A stretch of 64,000 bases of DNA, from positions 1-64,000 of the forward strand of contig NZ_QGMQ01000009.1 in assembly GCF_003259155.1 (NCBI RefSeq). Direction: 5' to 3'. A model generated the notes under the pieces. That model was not told the DNA's origin. It searched no databases and saw only the letters and a program-made list of their open reading frames with translations. Below, piece by piece: positions 53,059 to 62,726 of the stretch. This stretch comes from Marinimicrobium alkaliphilum. Its GTDB lineage: Bacteria; Pseudomonadota; Gammaproteobacteria; Pseudomonadales; Cellvibrionaceae. The position numbers and the translations under genes are program-made. Position 1 is the stretch's first letter; the number at the start of each line of letters is the position of its first letter.

Positions 53059-54786
53059 ATGCGTGCCAGCCGATTTTTGATTGCCACTTTGAAAGAGACC
53101 CCCTCCGACGCCGAGGTTATCAGCCACCAGTTGATGCTGCGCGCGGGCATGATCCGCAAGCTCGCCTCGGGCCTGTACTCCTGGCTTCCCATGGGGCTGC
53201 GGGTATTGCGCAAAGTAGAGCGCATCGTGCGTGAAGAGATGGACAATGCCGGCGCTCAAGAGGTGTTGATGCCGGTGGTTCAGCCCGCTGAACTGTGGCA
53301 GGAGTCTGGCCGCTGGCAGCAGTACGGCCCCGAGCTGCTGCGTATCAGCGACCGGCACGAACGCGCCTTCTGCCTGGGCCCCACCCACGAAGAAGTGATC
53401 ACTGACCTGATTCGCAATGAAGTCAGCAGCTACAAACAGCTACCCGCCAATTTCTACCAAATTCAGACCAAGTTCCGTGACGAAATCCGTCCACGTTTTG
53501 GGGTGATGCGCTCACGGGAGTTCATCATGAAAGACGCCTACTCATTCCACGTTGACCAGGCGTCGCTGCAAAAGACCTACGATGCCATGCACCGGGCCTA
53601 CTGCAATATTTTCAGCCGCTGTGGCCTCAACTACCGTCCGGTGCTGGCCGACACCGGCTCCATTGGCGGCGCTCACTCGCACGAGTTTCACGTTCTGGCC
53701 GACAGCGGCGAAGACGCCATCGTCTTCAGCAATGCCAGTCATTACGCCGCCAACATCGAGAAAGCGGAGGCGCTGGCGCCGGCGGGAGAACGTTTTGCCC
53801 CGTTGCAGGCTCTGACTGAGGTCGCCACGCCTGGTCAGCACACCATCGCCGAGGTCGCGGCCTTCCTGAATCTTGATCCCTCCCAGACCGTCAAAACCCT
53901 GGTGGTTCTCGGGGAAGCCGAGGAAGGCCAGCAACAGCCCTTGGTCGCACTCGTGGTGCGCGGCGATCACGAGCTCAACGATATCAAGGCGGAGAAACTC
54001 TCCGGCGTCGCCAATCCTCTCACCTTCGCCCCGGAAGAGCGTATAAAAAGTGAGCTGGGCGTTGGCATCGGCTCACTCGGCCCTGTTGGCCTGAAGATTG
54101 ATGTTATTGTCGATCGCACCGCCGCGCATCTGAGCGACTTTACCTGCGGTGCCAACAAGGATGGCTATCACCTTACCGGTGTAAACTGGGAACGCGATCT
54201 GCCCCTGCCGCGAGTGGAAGATATCCGCAATGTGGTGGCCGGTGATAGCAGCCCCGACGGAAAGGGCACCCTTGAGATCAAGCGCGGGATTGAGGTTGGC
54301 CACATTTTTCAGTTAGGCACCAAATACTCCGAAGCCATGGGCGCCAAAGTACTGGACGAAAACGGCAAGACCCAGCCCATGATCATGGGTTGCTACGGCA
54401 TTGGCGTCACCCGGGTAGTCGCCGCCGCTATCGAGCAAAATCACGACGACAACGGAATAATCTGGCCGAACGCCATCGCACCCTTCCAGGTGGCGCTGAT
54501 CCCGATCAACATGCACAAGTCCGAGGCAGTCGCCAAGGAATGCGAAGCCCTCTACGATCGACTGTGCCAGGCGGGCATCGATGTGCTCTTTATGGACGAG
54601 GCCAAAGCGCGTCTGGGCGTCATGCTTGCTGACACCGAGCTGATGGGCATCCCGCACCGGATCGTCGTCGGCGACCGCGGCTTGGAAAAGCAGACCATCG
54701 AGTACAAAGGCCGCCGCGACGCCGAGTCCAGTGACGTTCCCCTAAAGGGCATCGTCGACTTCCTGAAGTCCCGGCTCAAGACCTGA
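53059..54786 (+). CDS. proS: Proline-tRNA ligase, bacterial type with editing domain
   Basis: Charges tRNA-Pro. The 575-residue protein has the class II core at the N-terminus ([87 protein letters not shown]), the YbaK-like INS editing domain at about 225-400, which removes mischarged alanine, motif 3 [18 protein letters not shown] and an anticodon-binding C-terminus with [18 protein letters not shown] start overlapping its own 5' region is not needed: the ATG at 53059 yields [15 protein letters not shown], the usual N-terminus. Confidence 0.97.
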   Translation: MRASRFLIATLKETPSDAEVISHQLMLRAGMIRKLASGLYSWLPMGLRVLRKVERIVREEMDNAGAQEVLMPVVQPAELWQESGRWQQYGPELLRISDRHERAFCLGPTHEEVITDLIRNEVSSYKQLPANFYQIQTKFRDEIRPRFGVMRSREFIMKDAYSFHVDQASLQKTYDAMHRAYCNIFSRCGLNYRPVLADTGSIGGAHSHEFHVLADSGEDAIVFSNASHYAANIEKAEALAPAGERFAPLQALTEVATPGQHTIAEVAAFLNLDPSQTVKTLVVLGEAEEGQQQPLVALVVRGDHELNDIKAEKLSGVANPLTFAPEERIKSELGVGIGSLGPVGLKIDVIVDRTAAHLSDFTCGANKDGYHLTGVNWERDLPLPRVEDIRNVVAGDSSPDGKGTLEIKRGIEVGHIFQLGTKYSEAMGAKVLDENGKTQPMIMGCYGIGVTRVVAAAIEQNHDDNGIIWPNAIAPFQVALIPINMHKSEAVAKECEALYDRLCQAGIDVLFMDEAKARLGVMLADTELMGIPHRIVVGDRGLEKQTIEYKGRRDAESSDVPLKGIVDFLKSRLKT

Positions 54787-54844
54787 CAGCCATGAATCCG
54801 GCGCGATCTGCTGAGTATCGCAGTGAGTGCCGTCGGCCTCCCAG

Positions 54845-54868
54845 AACGGTAGCTAGGCAGCTACCGTT
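54845..54868 (+). terminator. Probable terminator of proS
   Basis: AACGGTAGCT and AGCTACCGTT form a perfect 10-bp stem with loop AGGC, followed by only ATTC. The weak T-run lowers confidence, but its place about 60 bases beyond the proS stop fits. Confidence 0.55.
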
Positions 54869-54909
54869 ATTCGCCCAAGGTGATGGAGACTTGGGAGCGG
54901 GGGCAAGGG

Positions 54910-55605
54910 CTAGTAGAGATCCTCGAACACCACAAACTCCTCCGGGGCCAGCACCCGATGGGTCACCCTTATCGTCAGAATATCACCATTAAACCAATGG
55001 ACATCATTCATGCGGCCGCCGATGGACGTCATACCACGTTCGCCAATGGGCAGGTAATCAACCTCTGCGCTGAGTTCCTCCACACCGTTGACGTAAGAGG
55101 TAAATGTTCGATCTTTGAAGGTGATCGCTGCATGCGCCCACTTTTCCGTCGGATGCAACAGCGTAGCGTCTATCAGGGTGTAGTTTGACAGCTCGGACAT
55201 GATGAAGGCATCGAGATACCACTGCCCGCTATCTGTGAGGCGCAGCTCGATGGTAATACGCCGCTGAGGGTTCTCGGGATCCTGGATATGCAGGAACCGG
55301 GGCTCCCAGTTATCCGGATAGACGTCATTGGCCCTGAAGACAATTTCCACCGTAAACTCAGTAGCATCCCCCAAGGGGTTGTGCGGCACCTGAATACGGT
55401 CGCCGTCACCGTCAAATGTCACCGCTTTACCGTAGCGCGTCTGAACCACTTTTGGGTCGCCGATTACCGTTACCGGGTGGCCACCAATGGTCTCCAGTGA
55501 ATCAATACGCCAAGCCACCTGCTCCACCTGCTCGGGGATGAGCATGCAGCCGTACACAAGCAACACCAACAAGGCACCCATTGTGCCATTTATTATCATT
55601 TTCAT
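54910..55605 (-). CDS. LamG/concanavalin-A-like lipoprotein of unknown function
   Basis: A 231-residue predicted lipoprotein: hydrophobic residues 8-19 end in LVYGC with Cys20 for lipidation. The rest has the layout of a LamG-like jelly-roll (KAVTFDGDGDRIQVPHN, FTVEIVFRAND, KWAHAAITFKDRTFTSYVNGVEE, TSIGGRMNDVHWFNGDILTIRVTHRVLAPEEF). Such domains bind glycans or proteins and are common in polysaccharide-degrading bacteria, but there is no catalytic domain here. It lies immediately downstream of the RND permease gene (26 bases) on the same strand and may share its transcript. Function is unknown. Confidence 0.75.
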   Translation of the reverse strand: MKMIINGTMGALLVLLVYGCMLIPEQVEQVAWRIDSLETIGGHPVTVIGDPKVVQTRYGKAVTFDGDGDRIQVPHNPLGDATEFTVEIVFRANDVYPDNWEPRFLHIQDPENPQRRITIELRLTDSGQWYLDAFIMSELSNYTLIDATLLHPTEKWAHAAITFKDRTFTSYVNGVEELSAEVDYLPIGERGMTSIGGRMNDVHWFNGDILTIRVTHRVLAPEEFVVFEDLY

Positions 55606-55631
55606 AGGTCCACTGCCTTTCAGGTCATAAG

Positions 55632-58600
55632 TTATTCCGGCATATCTTTCGCTTTTGCCGGATGGCTTTGGTCGTACTCATCAGCGATTCTGTCCAGCTT
55701 ACGCTTCACATCGTTGGGCGACCCGGTTTTTCGGGCCAAGAGCGCGTAGGCGGTGGGGACCACAAAGAGCGTAAACAGGGTTGCCGCCAAGACCCCCGAA
55801 ATAACCACTACACCAATAACCGCTCGCGTCTCAGAGCCAGCCCCCGAGGACACCACCAAAGGAATAGCCCCGGCGGCGGTAGTGATACCGGTCATCAAAA
55901 TCGGACGCAGGCGGGCCGAGGCAGCCTGCTCGAGGGCGTCCATGAATTCTACACCTTTATCCCGGAGCTGGTTGGCAAACTCGACGATCAAAATGCCGTT
56001 TTTAGCCGACAAACCGATCAACATCACCAGACCGATCTGTGAGTAGAGGTTGAGCGAATTGCCAGTCAGGTACAAACCGAGCATTCCCCCCGCAATCGCC
56101 AATGGCACCGTCAGCATAATGACAAACGGATGTACATAACTCTCAAACTGGGCCGCAAGCACCAGGAAGGTAATCATGATACCGAGCATAAAGATGAACA
56201 TGATAGAACCGCCGGACTCCATAAAGTCACGCGACTCCCCCTTGTAGTCGATTACCACGCCTTCCGGTAAATGCTCAGCCGCCATCTCGTGCATAAAGTC
56301 GAGCGCATCGCCCAACGTCAAGCCGTCCTGCAGCTCGGCCTCGAGCGTGATGGCCCGAATCCGGTTATAGCGATTGAGCGTGGCCGCATCGGCAAACTCA
56401 CGAATATCCACAAGGTTTGCCAACGGAATCAGCTCACCGGTACGCTCCGAGCGCACGTAGATGTTCTCCATACTCCGGATAGTTCGCTGAGAGTCGCGTT
56501 CACCTTCGAGCATGACTTCATACTCCTCACCCTGCTCCACAAAGGTGGTGACCCGCCGCGACCCCTGCATAGTCTCCAGCGTTCGGCCAATATTGCTGAC
56601 ACTCACGCCAAGATCCGCCGCACTGATTGAGTCGATCAGCACCTCAAACTGTGGACGGGTCTCCTTGTAATCCCAATCGATACCGGACAGTTGCGGATGA
56701 TCTTCCATCTTCTCCACCAGGACATCGCGCCACTCGGCCAGCTCTTCATAGGTGCCACCACCAATCACAAACTGCAGGGGTTTCTCGGTGCCACTGGCAA
56801 AGCCCTGACGCATCACCGGAAAAGCTGTCACGCCGGGCAGATCACTCAGGTCGCGGCGAACATCATCCATAATGTCAAACCCGCTGCGACGTTCCGCCCA
56901 AGGCGTCAGGGTGGCGATGACTATACCGCTGTTAAAACGCTCAAGCGCGCCCCAGGCACGCGGAGCACGCACGAGTAAACGGGCCACATCCCCCTGATCT
57001 ACGTACTTCATCAATCTGTCTTCGATCTCATCCATGTAGTCGGCCATGTAAGAGAAACTGGCACCTTCCGGACCATTGACGATAACGAAGAATGAGCCGC
57101 GATCCTCCCGCGGTGCATACTCTGACGGCAACTGTTGTGATAACCAGAGAGTGCCTGCAAGAAGGATGAAAAAGATCCCGACAACAACCGTGATATGGCG
57201 TAAACAGAAATGCAACGAGCGGGCGTAGTAGTGACGTAGACAGACGATGCCACTATCAACTTTGGTCACCAACCAATTGCGTTTTTCCTTCTTGGGCCTC
57301 AACAGCTTCGATGCCAACATCGCCGACAGGGTCAACGCGATCAGGGACGAGAACGCCACTGCCGCCGCCATGGTCAAGGCAAACTCCGAGAACAGGCGTC
57401 CGACATCGCCAGTCAAGAATGCGATGGGCGTAAACACCGAGATCAGTACCAGCGTGGTAGTAACCACCGCAAAGCCCACCTCCCGAGTGCCACGATAAGC
57501 CGCCAACAACGGCGGCTTGCCCTTCTCCTCTATATGCCGGACGATGTTTTCCAACACCACAATGGCATCATCCACCACCAGCCCGATCGCCAACACCAGG
57601 GCCAGCAAGGTCAGCAGGTTTACCGAAAAACCGAGTACCGCCAGGACTGTGAAGGTCGCAATAATAGAAACCGGCACGGTCACAGCCGGAATCAACATCG
57701 CCCGCGCGCTGCCCAAGAACAGATAGATGACCAGGATGACCATGCCAATGGCGAACAGCAACGTTGTATAGACTTCGCTGATGGCCTCTTCAATAAAAAT
57801 CGAGCTATCAAAGCTCTGCTCAATACGCATGCCCGAGGGCAAATTTTCATTGACCCGAGCCACTTCAACCCGCGCCGCCCGCGACACGTCAACCGTGTTG
57901 GCCGTGGACTGTTTGATCAAACCAATCCCGACCATAGGAACCCGATTGCCACGAAAGGTATTCCGATCTTCTTCAGTCCCCTTCTCCACCCGCGCGACAT
58001 CGCCCAAGCGGATCAAGTAGCCATCGTCACCCTGATAGAGCACCAGGCGACTGAAGTCATCAGGAGTGCGGTAATTGCGCGCCATGCGCACAGAGAATTG
58101 ACGATCGGCCGATTCAATAGACCCGGCGGGCAGCTCGACATTTTCAGCCCGCAAAGCATCCTCAACATCGTTGACCGTCAGTCCGCGGGCCGCCAACTCC
58201 TGACGGTCGAGCCAGATCCGCATGGCATAGCGCTGCCGGCCACCGATACGAACCTGCGCCACACCATCAATCACCGAAAAGCGATCGACAAGATAGCGTT
58301 CAGCATAATCGGTCAGCTCCGGGAGACTATAGCCGTCACCGGCCAGGTTGAACCACACCACCACATTGTCATCGGAACTCACTTTAATAACTTCCGGAGG
58401 GTCAGCCTCGGTCGGCAAAACTCGCCCCAAGCGCGACACCCGGTCCCGAATATCGTTGGCCGCCGCGTCAATATCCCGACCAATATCAAACCTCACCGTG
58501 ATATTGGATCGCCCGTTTTCACTGGATGACTGAATGTATTCAATCCCCTCGATACCCGCGATACGGTCCTCAATGATCCGGGTAATTCGGGTTTCGATAA

Positions 58601-58772
58601 TCGAAGCGTTGGCACCGGGGTAGTCGGTGCGGATGGATACAATGGGAGGGTCGATATCAGGGTACTCGCGCAACGTCAGACGGTCGAACGCGAGCAGACC
58701 AAATGCGATCAACAATAACGAGATGACCGACGCGAAAACCGGGCGCTTGATGGAGACATCTGATAACAGCAT
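55632..58772 (-). CDS. RND efflux pump inner-membrane permease (HAE1 family)
   Basis: A 1046-residue proton-driven exporter of the AcrB/MexF superfamily, with 12 expected membrane segments and two large periplasmic loops. The N-terminus SDVSIKRPVFASVISLLLIAFG and TDYPGANASIIETRITRIIEDRIAGIEGIEYIQS are typical, as is the proton-relay GLVVDDAIVVLENI in TM4, where the Asp pair is intact. The second half repeats the plan (IGLVMLIGLSAKNGILIVEFANQLRD). It is 15 bases downstream of its adaptor gene. No outer-membrane TolC-type gene is adjacent, so an unlinked channel is presumably used. Substrates cannot be predicted. Confidence 0.94.
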   Translation of the reverse strand: MLLSDVSIKRPVFASVISLLLIAFGLLAFDRLTLREYPDIDPPIVSIRTDYPGANASIIETRITRIIEDRIAGIEGIEYIQSSSENGRSNITVRFDIGRDIDAAANDIRDRVSRLGRVLPTEADPPEVIKVSSDDNVVVWFNLAGDGYSLPELTDYAERYLVDRFSVIDGVAQVRIGGRQRYAMRIWLDRQELAARGLTVNDVEDALRAENVELPAGSIESADRQFSVRMARNYRTPDDFSRLVLYQGDDGYLIRLGDVARVEKGTEEDRNTFRGNRVPMVGIGLIKQSTANTVDVSRAARVEVARVNENLPSGMRIEQSFDSSIFIEEAISEVYTTLLFAIGMVILVIYLFLGSARAMLIPAVTVPVSIIATFTVLAVLGFSVNLLTLLALVLAIGLVVDDAIVVLENIVRHIEEKGKPPLLAAYRGTREVGFAVVTTTLVLISVFTPIAFLTGDVGRLFSEFALTMAAAVAFSSLIALTLSAMLASKLLRPKKEKRNWLVTKVDSGIVCLRHYYARSLHFCLRHITVVVGIFFILLAGTLWLSQQLPSEYAPREDRGSFFVIVNGPEGASFSYMADYMDEIEDRLMKYVDQGDVARLLVRAPRAWGALERFNSGIVIATLTPWAERRSGFDIMDDVRRDLSDLPGVTAFPVMRQGFASGTEKPLQFVIGGGTYEELAEWRDVLVEKMEDHPQLSGIDWDYKETRPQFEVLIDSISAADLGVSVSNIGRTLETMQGSRRVTTFVEQGEEYEVMLEGERDSQRTIRSMENIYVRSERTGELIPLANLVDIREFADAATLNRYNRIRAITLEAELQDGLTLGDALDFMHEMAAEHLPEGVVIDYKGESRDFMESGGSIMFIFMLGIMITFLVLAAQFESYVHPFVIMLTVPLAIAGGMLGLYLTGNSLNLYSQIGLVMLIGLSAKNGILIVEFANQLRDKGVEFMDALEQAASARLRPILMTGITTAAGAIPLVVSSGAGSETRAVIGVVVISGVLAATLFTLFVVPTAYALLARKTGSPNDVKRKLDRIADEYDQSHPAKAKDMPE

Positions 58773-58787
58773 TCTGGACGACTCCGG

Positions 58788-59861
58788 TTATTGTTGCGCT
58801 GCGTTGAGCATGTCGCGCACCGAGCGGTCCCCAGTGTCCTCAGTCAGAATGCGCACCGGCTGACCGTCGCGTACCCGCTGAAGACCGTGAGTGACCACCT
58901 GCTCCCCTGCTTCGAGTCCATCCAGGACCTCAACCCGCCCCAGGAACCGCTCCCCCAGGTGTACCGTACGCCGCTCTGAACGCTTATCGCCGTCTTCGCC
59001 AACCACCACAAAAACATATTGCTCATTCCCCAGCGCCAGAATTGCCGCCTCAGGTATTACCAGTGACTCACGTGCCTCGGTGAGCAACTCTACATTCATC
59101 AACATACCCTGGCGCAGCAACCCCTCATCATTGGGCAGCAAAGCCCGAACGGTAACCGCCCGGGTGACCAGGTCGATCTGATTGTCAATGCTGACCACTT
59201 CGCCCTCAAATTCGCGGTCACCAAATGCCCGGCTGCGTGCCACAACGGGCAAACCGGTCTGCAGGTGACGTAAACTCACGGCCGGCACCGTGAAGTCGAG
59301 CTTCATGCGGCTATCGTCATTGAGTGTGGTAATCAGATCTCCAGGCGTCACCAGAGCGCCAACACTGATATTGCGCAGCCCCACAACACCGTCAAAGGGG
59401 GCTCGTAAACGCAAATCCTCGAGGCGTGACTCAATTGCCGCGTAACGGGCGCGCGCGGATTCAAACTCCCGGGTTCGCTGGTCCAGGATAGACTGGGATG
59501 CGGCACCGCGTTCGACCAGCGACCGCACCCGTTCCAATTGGCGCTCGGCCTCATCAGTGTTTACACGGCCCTCTTCCAAAAGTGCGAGTTCTTCAGCACT
59601 TGTCATTTCCACGAGGATATGGCCCCGCTCTACACGTTGGCCGTCCTCAAAATTCAGGCGAGTCACCGTTTTGGTAATATTGGAGGTCACGCGAATGGAC
59701 TCATTGGCGCGTAAATTACCCAAAGCTTCGATTCGATTCTCGATAGTTTCTTTCGCCACAGTTTTGACGATGACTTGGGGGCCGCCTTCGTCGCCCTCCT
59801 GAGCCAGTGCTCCCGCACTCAACACCATGGCGCCCAAAAAGGCCAGAAAACGATTATTCAT
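58788..59861 (-). CDS. RND efflux periplasmic adaptor (membrane fusion protein)
   Basis: Partner of the downstream permease, bridging it to an outer-membrane channel. The 357-residue protein has a signal peptide (cleavage near AGALAQ) and no lipobox, a biotinyl-lipoyl half (VTRLNFEDGQRVERGHILVEM), a helical hairpin of about 60 residues with heptad-like leucines (EERQLERVRSLVERGA-type segment), the second lipoyl half LRAPFDGVVGLRNISVGALVTPGD, then the beta-barrel and membrane-proximal domains. No regulatory gene is next to it; a promoter should lie in the 160-base gap after recX. Confidence 0.92.
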   Translation of the reverse strand: MNNRFLAFLGAMVLSAGALAQEGDEGGPQVIVKTVAKETIENRIEALGNLRANESIRVTSNITKTVTRLNFEDGQRVERGHILVEMTSAEELALLEEGRVNTDEAERQLERVRSLVERGAASQSILDQRTREFESARARYAAIESRLEDLRLRAPFDGVVGLRNISVGALVTPGDLITTLNDDSRMKLDFTVPAVSLRHLQTGLPVVARSRAFGDREFEGEVVSIDNQIDLVTRAVTVRALLPNDEGLLRQGMLMNVELLTEARESLVIPEAAILALGNEQYVFVVVGEDGDKRSERRTVHLGERFLGRVEVLDGLEAGEQVVTHGLQRVRDGQPVRILTEDTGDRSVRDMLNAAQQ

Positions 59862-60024
59862 ACCGACTACTCGTAAATTAAAAGATTCTGCCTGACTGGA
59901 GGGACAATTACGGTCAGGATGTGCATTAAACGGATTCTAAACCTTTGATTCGCTGGTAAAAGCGCAAAGGATGCCCGTTTAACAATAATTTACAAAGAAG
60001 GAGGGAAAAAGGAGGACGGGCGAT

Positions 60025-60477
60025 CTACCCGATTGCTGCGCGGACCTGCTCGCCAGTGAACCCCCGGTACTGAAGAAACCGGACCCGACGGGCTTTTTCC
60101 TTAAGATCGGATGCTGCTGTATCGCCGAAGCGCCGCTCGCACACATCACGCGCCAAAGCGAACCAATCGACGTCCGCCTGCCCGAGATACACATCAACCA
60201 AATGCTCAGCCACTTGCTTCTGCTTGAGCTCTTGACCAATTCGCAAGGGCCCCTTGCCCTGCCCAACCCGCATGCGGACAAACGCTTCTGTAAAGCGCTC
60301 ATCGCTCAGAAGATCCTGCTCCACCAACCGCGCCAAGACGTCATCTATCAGCGTCGTATCGTCAAAACGCTGGCGCAACTTCTGTTGCAACTCCCCCGCC
60401 GAGTGCTCCCGACGTGCCAACAAATTCATAGCGGTGTAACGCACATCGGCGTGGCTGGCAGCCTGACTATCTTTCAT
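60025..60477 (-). CDS. recX: Regulatory protein RecX
   Basis: Inhibits or modulates RecA filament growth. The 150-residue protein is made of three-helix repeats and contains YTAMNLLARREHSAGELQQKLRQRF, LVEQDLLSDERFTEAFVRMRVGQGKGPLRIGQELKQK and the C-terminal RRVRFLQYRGFTGEQVRAAI, the standard blocks. It is the last gene of the recA unit, but a lipoprotein gene is placed between recA and recX, with only 3 bases from that gene's stop to the recX start, so recX may depend on read-through from recA. Confidence 0.94.
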   Translation of the reverse strand: MKDSQAASHADVRYTAMNLLARREHSAGELQQKLRQRFDDTTLIDDVLARLVEQDLLSDERFTEAFVRMRVGQGKGPLRIGQELKQKQVAEHLVDVYLGQADVDWFALARDVCERRFGDTAASDLKEKARRVRFLQYRGFTGEQVRAAIG

Positions 60478-60480
60478 GGC

Positions 60481-61059
60481 TCAGTTGACAGGCGGAAACT
60501 GGCTCAACATTTCTTTCGCGACCCGCTCCAGCAGCTCCCGCTGCTCTTCCGGTCGCATACCGTCGCGCAGGCGCTGCTCGGAGATACCGCGCCAGATGGG
60601 TTCACCCGAGCGATTGTCGACCATATCCAGAATCAGCGTGCCCTGACGATACACCCGAGGGGCCGGGCCGGGGTGGTACATAAACATGGGGCGGTAGCGA
60701 TACCCGTAATAACCAAATCCGTAGCGCTGATCATATGCCCGCACGTCCAGTCGCTCTTCCATCACTACATGATAGCGCACAGTAAAGTCCGGCGTGCGCT
60801 CATCGTCCTGGTCCAGCCGGGCATACCGCAGTCCCAGCTCACGCTCGACAACGTGCCGCAGGTGGTTGAACGTAAAGGGAGAGATCAGCACCGAGCGACC
60901 TTCGCCCACTTGGCTCGAAGGCAGAACCTCGAAGGTTCGCAACCCGGAAAAATCGTAGGTTGTATCGTGGTCGGTAACCACCTGTGGCGTTCGACTACAG
61001 GCCGCCATAACGATCGCCAGAATGGCGAAAAGCAGCATTTTGGTTGCGCGTTGACTCAT
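60481..61059 (-). CDS. DUF4136-type lipoprotein between recA and recX
   Basis: A 192-residue lipoprotein: signal residues 8-20 end in IVMAAC, lipidated Cys21. The remaining sequence fits the DUF4136 pattern, with DHDTTYDFSGLRTFEVLP at the start, PDFTVRYHVVMEE, and the segment GTLILDMVDNRSGEPIWRGISEQRL near the end. In between lies a Tyr/Gly/Pro-rich stretch (RYGFGYYGYRYRPMFMYHPG) of possible surface or stickiness character. Function is unknown. It occupies the usual recA-recX junction, 107 bases from recA and 3 bases from recX. Confidence 0.82.
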   Translation of the reverse strand: MSQRATKMLLFAILAIVMAACSRTPQVVTDHDTTYDFSGLRTFEVLPSSQVGEGRSVLISPFTFNHLRHVVERELGLRYARLDQDDERTPDFTVRYHVVMEERLDVRAYDQRYGFGYYGYRYRPMFMYHPGPAPRVYRQGTLILDMVDNRSGEPIWRGISEQRLRDGMRPEEQRELLERVAKEMLSQFPPVN

Positions 61060-61166
61060 ATCGACCTCGTCCGGGAACCGGCAACAGTATTATTAACTAT
61101 CGACTGCGAAACAGCGCCCAGGTTCAACGGCCCCGACGGGTGACCCCGGGGCCGCATCGGAGTGTG

Positions 61167-62216
61167 TTACTCCTCAGCCTCAACGGCGTCCTGACCAGCC
61201 TCAACTTTCGCTTTGGGAGCGTTGGTGACAGTGGGGAGCATCTCTGCCCGCACCTTCGCTTCCAGCTCAGCAGCCACGTCGGGATTCTCCTGCAGGAACT
61301 TGACCACATTGTTCTTGCCCTGGCCAACCTTGTCGCCCTGATAGCTGTACCAGGCGCCCGCCTTGTCCAATATACCGTATTTCACGCCATAGTCGATCAC
61401 TTCACCATAGCGGTTGATTCCCGTGCCGTACAGGATTTGGAACTCTGCCTGCTTAAAGGGCGGCGCCACTTTGTTCTTGACCACTTTGACCCGGGTCTCG
61501 GAGCCAGTGACTTCATCACCGTCTTTCACCGCGCCGATGCGGCGGATATCGAGACGTACCGAAGAGTAGAACTTGAGAGCGTTACCACCAGTGGTCGTCT
61601 CGGGGCTGCCGAACATGACCCCGATTTTCATACGAATCTGGTTGATGAAGATCACCAGGCAGTTGGCATTCTTGATATTGCCGGTAATTTTGCGCAGTGC
61701 CTGAGACATCAGACGGGCCTGCAAGCCGACGTGCTGATCGCCCATATCGCCTTCAATCTCGGCCCGGGGGGTCAGTGCTGCCACCGAATCCACAACCAGT
61801 ACATCTACCGCACCGGAGCGCACCAGCATGTCAGTCACTTCCAGGGCCTGCTCACCGGTGTCCGGCTGGGAGATGATCAGGTCGTCTACCTTGACGCCCA
61901 ACTTGGCGGCATACTGCGGGTCGAGCGCATGCTCAGCATCGATAAAGGCACAGGTGCCACCCATGCGCTGGGCTTCGGCCACTACCTGCAAGGTCAATGT
62001 GGTTTTACCGGAGGATTCCGGCCCGTAGATTTCCACAATCCGCCCCTTGGGAAGACCGCCAATGCCGAGCGCCGCGTCCAACCCCAGAGAGCCCGTAGAA
62101 ATCGAAGGAATTGCGACCAATTCCTTGTCCCCCATACGCATGACCGTACCTTTACCAAACTGACGCTCAATCTGGCCTAAAGCCGCCTGCAACGCTTTCT
62201 CTTTGTTCGCATCCAT
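61167..62216 (-). CDS. recA: Recombinase RecA
   Basis: Forms filaments on single-stranded DNA, drives strand exchange and triggers LexA self-cleavage. The 349-residue protein starts [29 protein letters not shown], has Walker [14 protein letters not shown], Walker [11 protein letters not shown], the DNA-binding loop L1 region MRKIT-like [13 protein letters not shown], and [22 protein letters not shown] (L2). The C-terminus is acidic (DAVEAEE), as usual. GAGG lies 8 bases before the ATG; a GTG three codons upstream is less likely. A clear LexA box overlaps the promoter. Confidence 0.98.
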   Translation of the reverse strand: MDANKEKALQAALGQIERQFGKGTVMRMGDKELVAIPSISTGSLGLDAALGIGGLPKGRIVEIYGPESSGKTTLTLQVVAEAQRMGGTCAFIDAEHALDPQYAAKLGVKVDDLIISQPDTGEQALEVTDMLVRSGAVDVLVVDSVAALTPRAEIEGDMGDQHVGLQARLMSQALRKITGNIKNANCLVIFINQIRMKIGVMFGSPETTTGGNALKFYSSVRLDIRRIGAVKDGDEVTGSETRVKVVKNKVAPPFKQAEFQILYGTGINRYGEVIDYGVKYGILDKAGAWYSYQGDKVGQGKNNVVKFLQENPDVAAELEAKVRAEMLPTVTNAPKAKVEAGQDAVEAEE

Positions 62217-62333
62217 CCGAGACACCTCAATATCAAGTCAAAAGTTACTGAAACCGCGGTCGTACCGCGCCTTCTCATTCTTAGTTGTTGACACTGGCGC
62301 CACCACCTACCGACCCGCCAGCGATTACCCGTA

Positions 62334-62365
62334 AGCATACAACATTTCACTGTATACGCAAACAG
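62334..62365 (-). promoter_or_regulatory. recA promoter with overlapping LexA (SOS) box
   Basis: CTGTATACGCAAACAG at 62350-62365 fits the CTG-N10-CAG LexA consensus. On the minus strand it overlaps a -35 box TTGCGT (62356-62361), and TATGCT (62334-62339) follows 16 bases later as the -10. The start of recA lies about 120 bases downstream. Confidence 0.85.
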
Positions 62366-62410
62366 TACTGTGAATTTTTACAGGTCTTGGGCCGGTACTG
62401 TCAGATTTAC

Positions 62411-62574
62411 GCCCTTGAGGGAGGGAAGGGGGTCCTCGACTCGCTGTAAATACTTCCCTGTACGCTCGAAGTCGGCCGTCCCTACGCGCTCCAGGCGCTT
62501 CGGGACACTTCCCACATCCCTGTGGGTCGTCCATGCCTCCTACGGTCGAGCACCCCCTTCCCTCCCTCAAGGGC
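62411..62574 (-). repeat. Long intergenic hairpin element, copy E (reverse core, long variant)
   Basis: Arms 62411-62439 and 62546-62574 pair over 29 bp with one mismatch. The core is 106 bases, about twice that of the other copies. Read on the minus strand it has GGAGGCATGGA as in copy C, an inserted section containing CCCACAGGGATGTGGG, then GACTTCGAGCGTACAGGGA and TATTTACAGCG. It stands some 45 bases upstream of the recA LexA box. Confidence 0.88.
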
Positions 62575-62604
62575 TCTCTCCAGAACGGCCCAAACGCTGT
62601 CTGA

Positions 62605-62726
62605 GGAGGTGGGTGGGGGCTGAAACAAGGGTTGGTGACCGTGCGCGGCAGGGATGCCGCGCTCGAGCGTACAGGGACGTATTCACCGCGTGTCACCAAC
62701 CCTTGTTTCAGCCCCTGCCCACCTCC
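62605..62726 (+). repeat. Long intergenic hairpin element, copy F (forward core), overlapping the cinA end
   Basis: Arms 62605-62639 and 62692-62726 pair over 35 positions with two differences; as RNA both would be G-U wobbles. The 52-base core has an 8-bp hairpin GCGCGGCA/TGCCGCGC with loop GGGA, then TCGAGCGTACAGGGACGTAT and TCACCGCG. The right arm overlaps the last codons and TGA of cinA (62708), so one arm is partly coding. Confidence 0.9.
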
